Origin: Gammaproteobacteria bacterium
Lineage (GTDB): Bacteria; Pseudomonadota; Gammaproteobacteria; JACKNK01
Assembly: GCA_024234955.1 (NCBI GenBank)
Contig: JACKNK010000002.1
Coordinates: 496,001-560,000, forward strand
Length of the DNA stretch: 64,000 bases
Direction: 5' to 3'
Each line of letters begins with the position of its first letter. The first letter of the stretch is position 1. Position numbers and translations under genes: made by a program. Shown piece by piece: positions 62,566-64,000 of this stretch. The notes under the pieces were generated by a model, which did not search any database, was not told where the DNA came from, and saw nothing but the letters and a program-made list of their open reading frames with translations.

Positions 62566-64000
62566 TGCCAGCGACCGCCTTCTGCGCACCATCCTCGATG
62601 CGGCGCCAGACGTGATGATGCTCGTGGATGGTGGCGGAATCATCCGCGATTGCAATCGACGCGCCGCCGAGGTGCTGAGTTATTCGCACGAGGAACTCAT
62701 CGGATTGTCTGTCGAAGCTCTTGTTACCGAAGCGAGTCGGGAGGCTCACAAGGCTTATCGCAGCGGTTATCAGGCGAACATGGAATCGCGCCCGATGGGG
62801 CAAGGTCGGGATCTTGATGTGATTGCCAGAGATGGCAGCGAGGTGCCGATGGAGATCAGCCTGACGCCGCTCGATACGCCAAATGGGAAGCTGGTGCTTG
62901 TGGCGATGCGTGATGTCAGTTTGCGTCACAAGCCCGAGCTTGCGAACGCCGAGACCGAGGCGTTGCGCGATCAGGTAAGCACCCTGGAGCAATTCAGTCG
63001 GTCCATCGCCGAGAAAGAGGCGCGCATCCGAGATTTGATGAGTGAAGTGAATGCGTGTGCCGAGTCGATGGGGGAAGCGCCTCCCTACAACATCGAGATG
63101 CCGCCGTTTCAGGCTGAAAGGCTCGATGCCGACACCGCAGATCGCAACACGCCGGACCGATTGGAGACCGATGAAGACAGTCTTGATGAAATCAAATCCG
63201 GGTTTGCGCGCATGCTCCGGGACGAACAGGTCCAGCAGTTGTTCGACGCCTTCTCCGAATCCGCCGGGATCGCGACGGCGATCATCGATCTGGATGGGAG
63301 CATCCTCATCGGATCGCGCTGGCAACGTTGCTGCACGGCTTTTCACCGCGTTGATGAGGCGTCCCGTGCGAACTGTATCGAGTCCGATACGGAGCTCGAG
63401 CTGAATCTGCAGGAAGGCAAGAACTTCGCCATCTACAAATGCAAGAACGGGATGACCGACTGCGCCTCCCCCATTTACGTGGAAGGTCATCACGTCGCCA
63501 ACGTGTTCATCGGCCAGTTTCATATCGATCTCCCGGACCTTGCGTTCTTTGCCGAGCAGGCCGATCGATTCCGTTTCGACCGGGAGTCCTACCTTGCCGC
63601 GATTCGGGAAGCCCCGGTGTTGTCCGAGCAGCGGCTTCCTTCCATCCTCAGTTTTCTGACCGGATTCGCGAAACTGATTGGCACCATGTCCGTGGATCAG
63701 CGCCGTGCCGAGAAGCTGGAGGCCGCAGCGCGTGGGCGTGCCGCCGATCTGCTTCAACAGCGCACCGAGGCATTGCGGCTTGCCGAGCAGGCCGAACGCG
63801 CCAGGAAGCAGCTCGAGCAACTCAAACTCGGACTGGAAGCGCAGGTGTCGGAACGTACGGAAGAATTGCGCCGGCGCGAGGCTGGTCTGGCACGAAACAA
63901 TCGGGACCTTGCCACCCTCACTCTGGTGAACGAGGCGGTCATGCAATCGGTGACGGAAGAGCAGCTCCTGTACGAGGTTTGCCGGTTGATCGTGGAGGCC
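62558..64000 (+). CDS. PAS-PocR-GAF sensor protein (runs off the window)
   Basis: An open frame from ATG 62558 reaches the right edge (481 residues so far). It shows an N-terminal PAS (LLRTILDAAPDVMMLVDGGG to LVLVAMRDVS, about 8-125), a coiled coil, and a PocR domain (about 221-385; SGIATAIIDLDGSILIGSRW, RWQRCCTAFHRVDEAS, FAIYKCKNGMTDCASPIYVE). Its cysteine pattern is typical of PocR. A second coiled coil (about 390-450) and the start of a GAF-like domain follow. There is no membrane segment. PocR domains sense small diols or hydrocarbon-like ligands. The output is beyond the window; a fourth kinase or a c-di-GMP enzyme are both possible. Confidence 0.8.
   Translation, partial: MTDASDRLLRTILDAAPDVMMLVDGGGIIRDCNRRAAEVLSYSHEELIGLSVEALVTEASREAHKAYRSGYQANMESRPMGQGRDLDVIARDGSEVPMEISLTPLDTPNGKLVLVAMRDVSLRHKPELANAETEALRDQVSTLEQFSRSIAEKEARIRDLMSEVNACAESMGEAPPYNIEMPPFQAERLDADTADRNTPDRLETDEDSLDEIKSGFARMLRDEQVQQLFDAFSESAGIATAIIDLDGSILIGSRWQRCCTAFHRVDEASRANCIESDTELELNLQEGKNFAIYKCKNGMTDCASPIYVEGHHVANVFIGQFHIDLPDLAFFAEQADRFRFDRESYLAAIREAPVLSEQRLPSILSFLTGFAKLIGTMSVDQRRAEKLEAAARGRAADLLQQRTEALRLAEQAERARKQLEQLKLGLEAQVSERTEELRRREAGLARNNRDLATLTLVNEAVMQSVTEEQLLYEVCRLIVEA

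Overview
The window is GC-rich, densely coded bacterial chromosome, most likely from a gammaproteobacterium of the Chromatiales/sulfur-oxidiser type. This placement is an inference. It rests on the dacA-ybeD-lipB-lipA cluster, a napDAGHBF nitrate reductase operon, a probable Zur-controlled zinc uptake operon, a PEP-CTERM-like protein and a periplasmic DsrE-family protein. There is no rRNA gene, CRISPR array or complete tRNA gene.

Layout. 1-7623: right end of a P2-like prophage with tail genes in the order FI, FII, E, E', T, U, X, D, ending at the 3' half of a tRNA-Phe gene (attachment scar). Two integron-style gene cassettes lie between T and U (about 4850-5877). One carries a C5-cytosine methyltransferase and has an attC-like site on each side; the other carries a 54-residue basic protein. 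7624-19498: an accessory island bounded by a second partial copy of the tRNA-Phe att core. It holds a REP-associated (RAYT) transposase, its REPIN debris, and an Rhs/teneurin-like polymorphic toxin locus. The main toxin gene has a one-base frameshift and is followed by a coupled membrane immunity candidate, then by displaced Rhs fragments and a second tip/immunity pair. 18387-18969 is a frameshifted PEP-CTERM-like protein.

19497-37202: orphan modA, a TRIC-family channel, a zinc operon (small DUF2946-like protein, porin, ZnuA, ZnuB, no ATPase) behind a near-consensus Zur box, the nap operon (split by an 0.8-kb inverted-repeat-flanked insertion between napA and napG), a periplasmic DsrE-family protein, decayed genes, and lipA/lipB/ybeD/dacA. 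37561-42261: a 1566-residue DUF4347 adhesin. 42536-46718: rhodanese lipoprotein (its 3' end is duplicated at 7.8 kb), a YkuD transpeptidase, hypotheticals and the ABC-F protein Uup.

47836-64000 is one uninterrupted sensory operon whose genes overlap or abut: three hybrid histidine kinases, each with a complete His-Asp-Asp-His phosphorelay. A TorT-like periplasmic protein and a family-5 solute-binding protein sit between them. A PAS-PocR-GAF sensor runs off the end. All three kinases end in the same short acidic helical domain after the HPt. No DNA-binding output regulator is visible.

The observations most worth following up are the cassettes in the phage tail operon, the multi-kinase operon, and the Rhs tip/immunity array interleaved with RAYT/REPIN elements.
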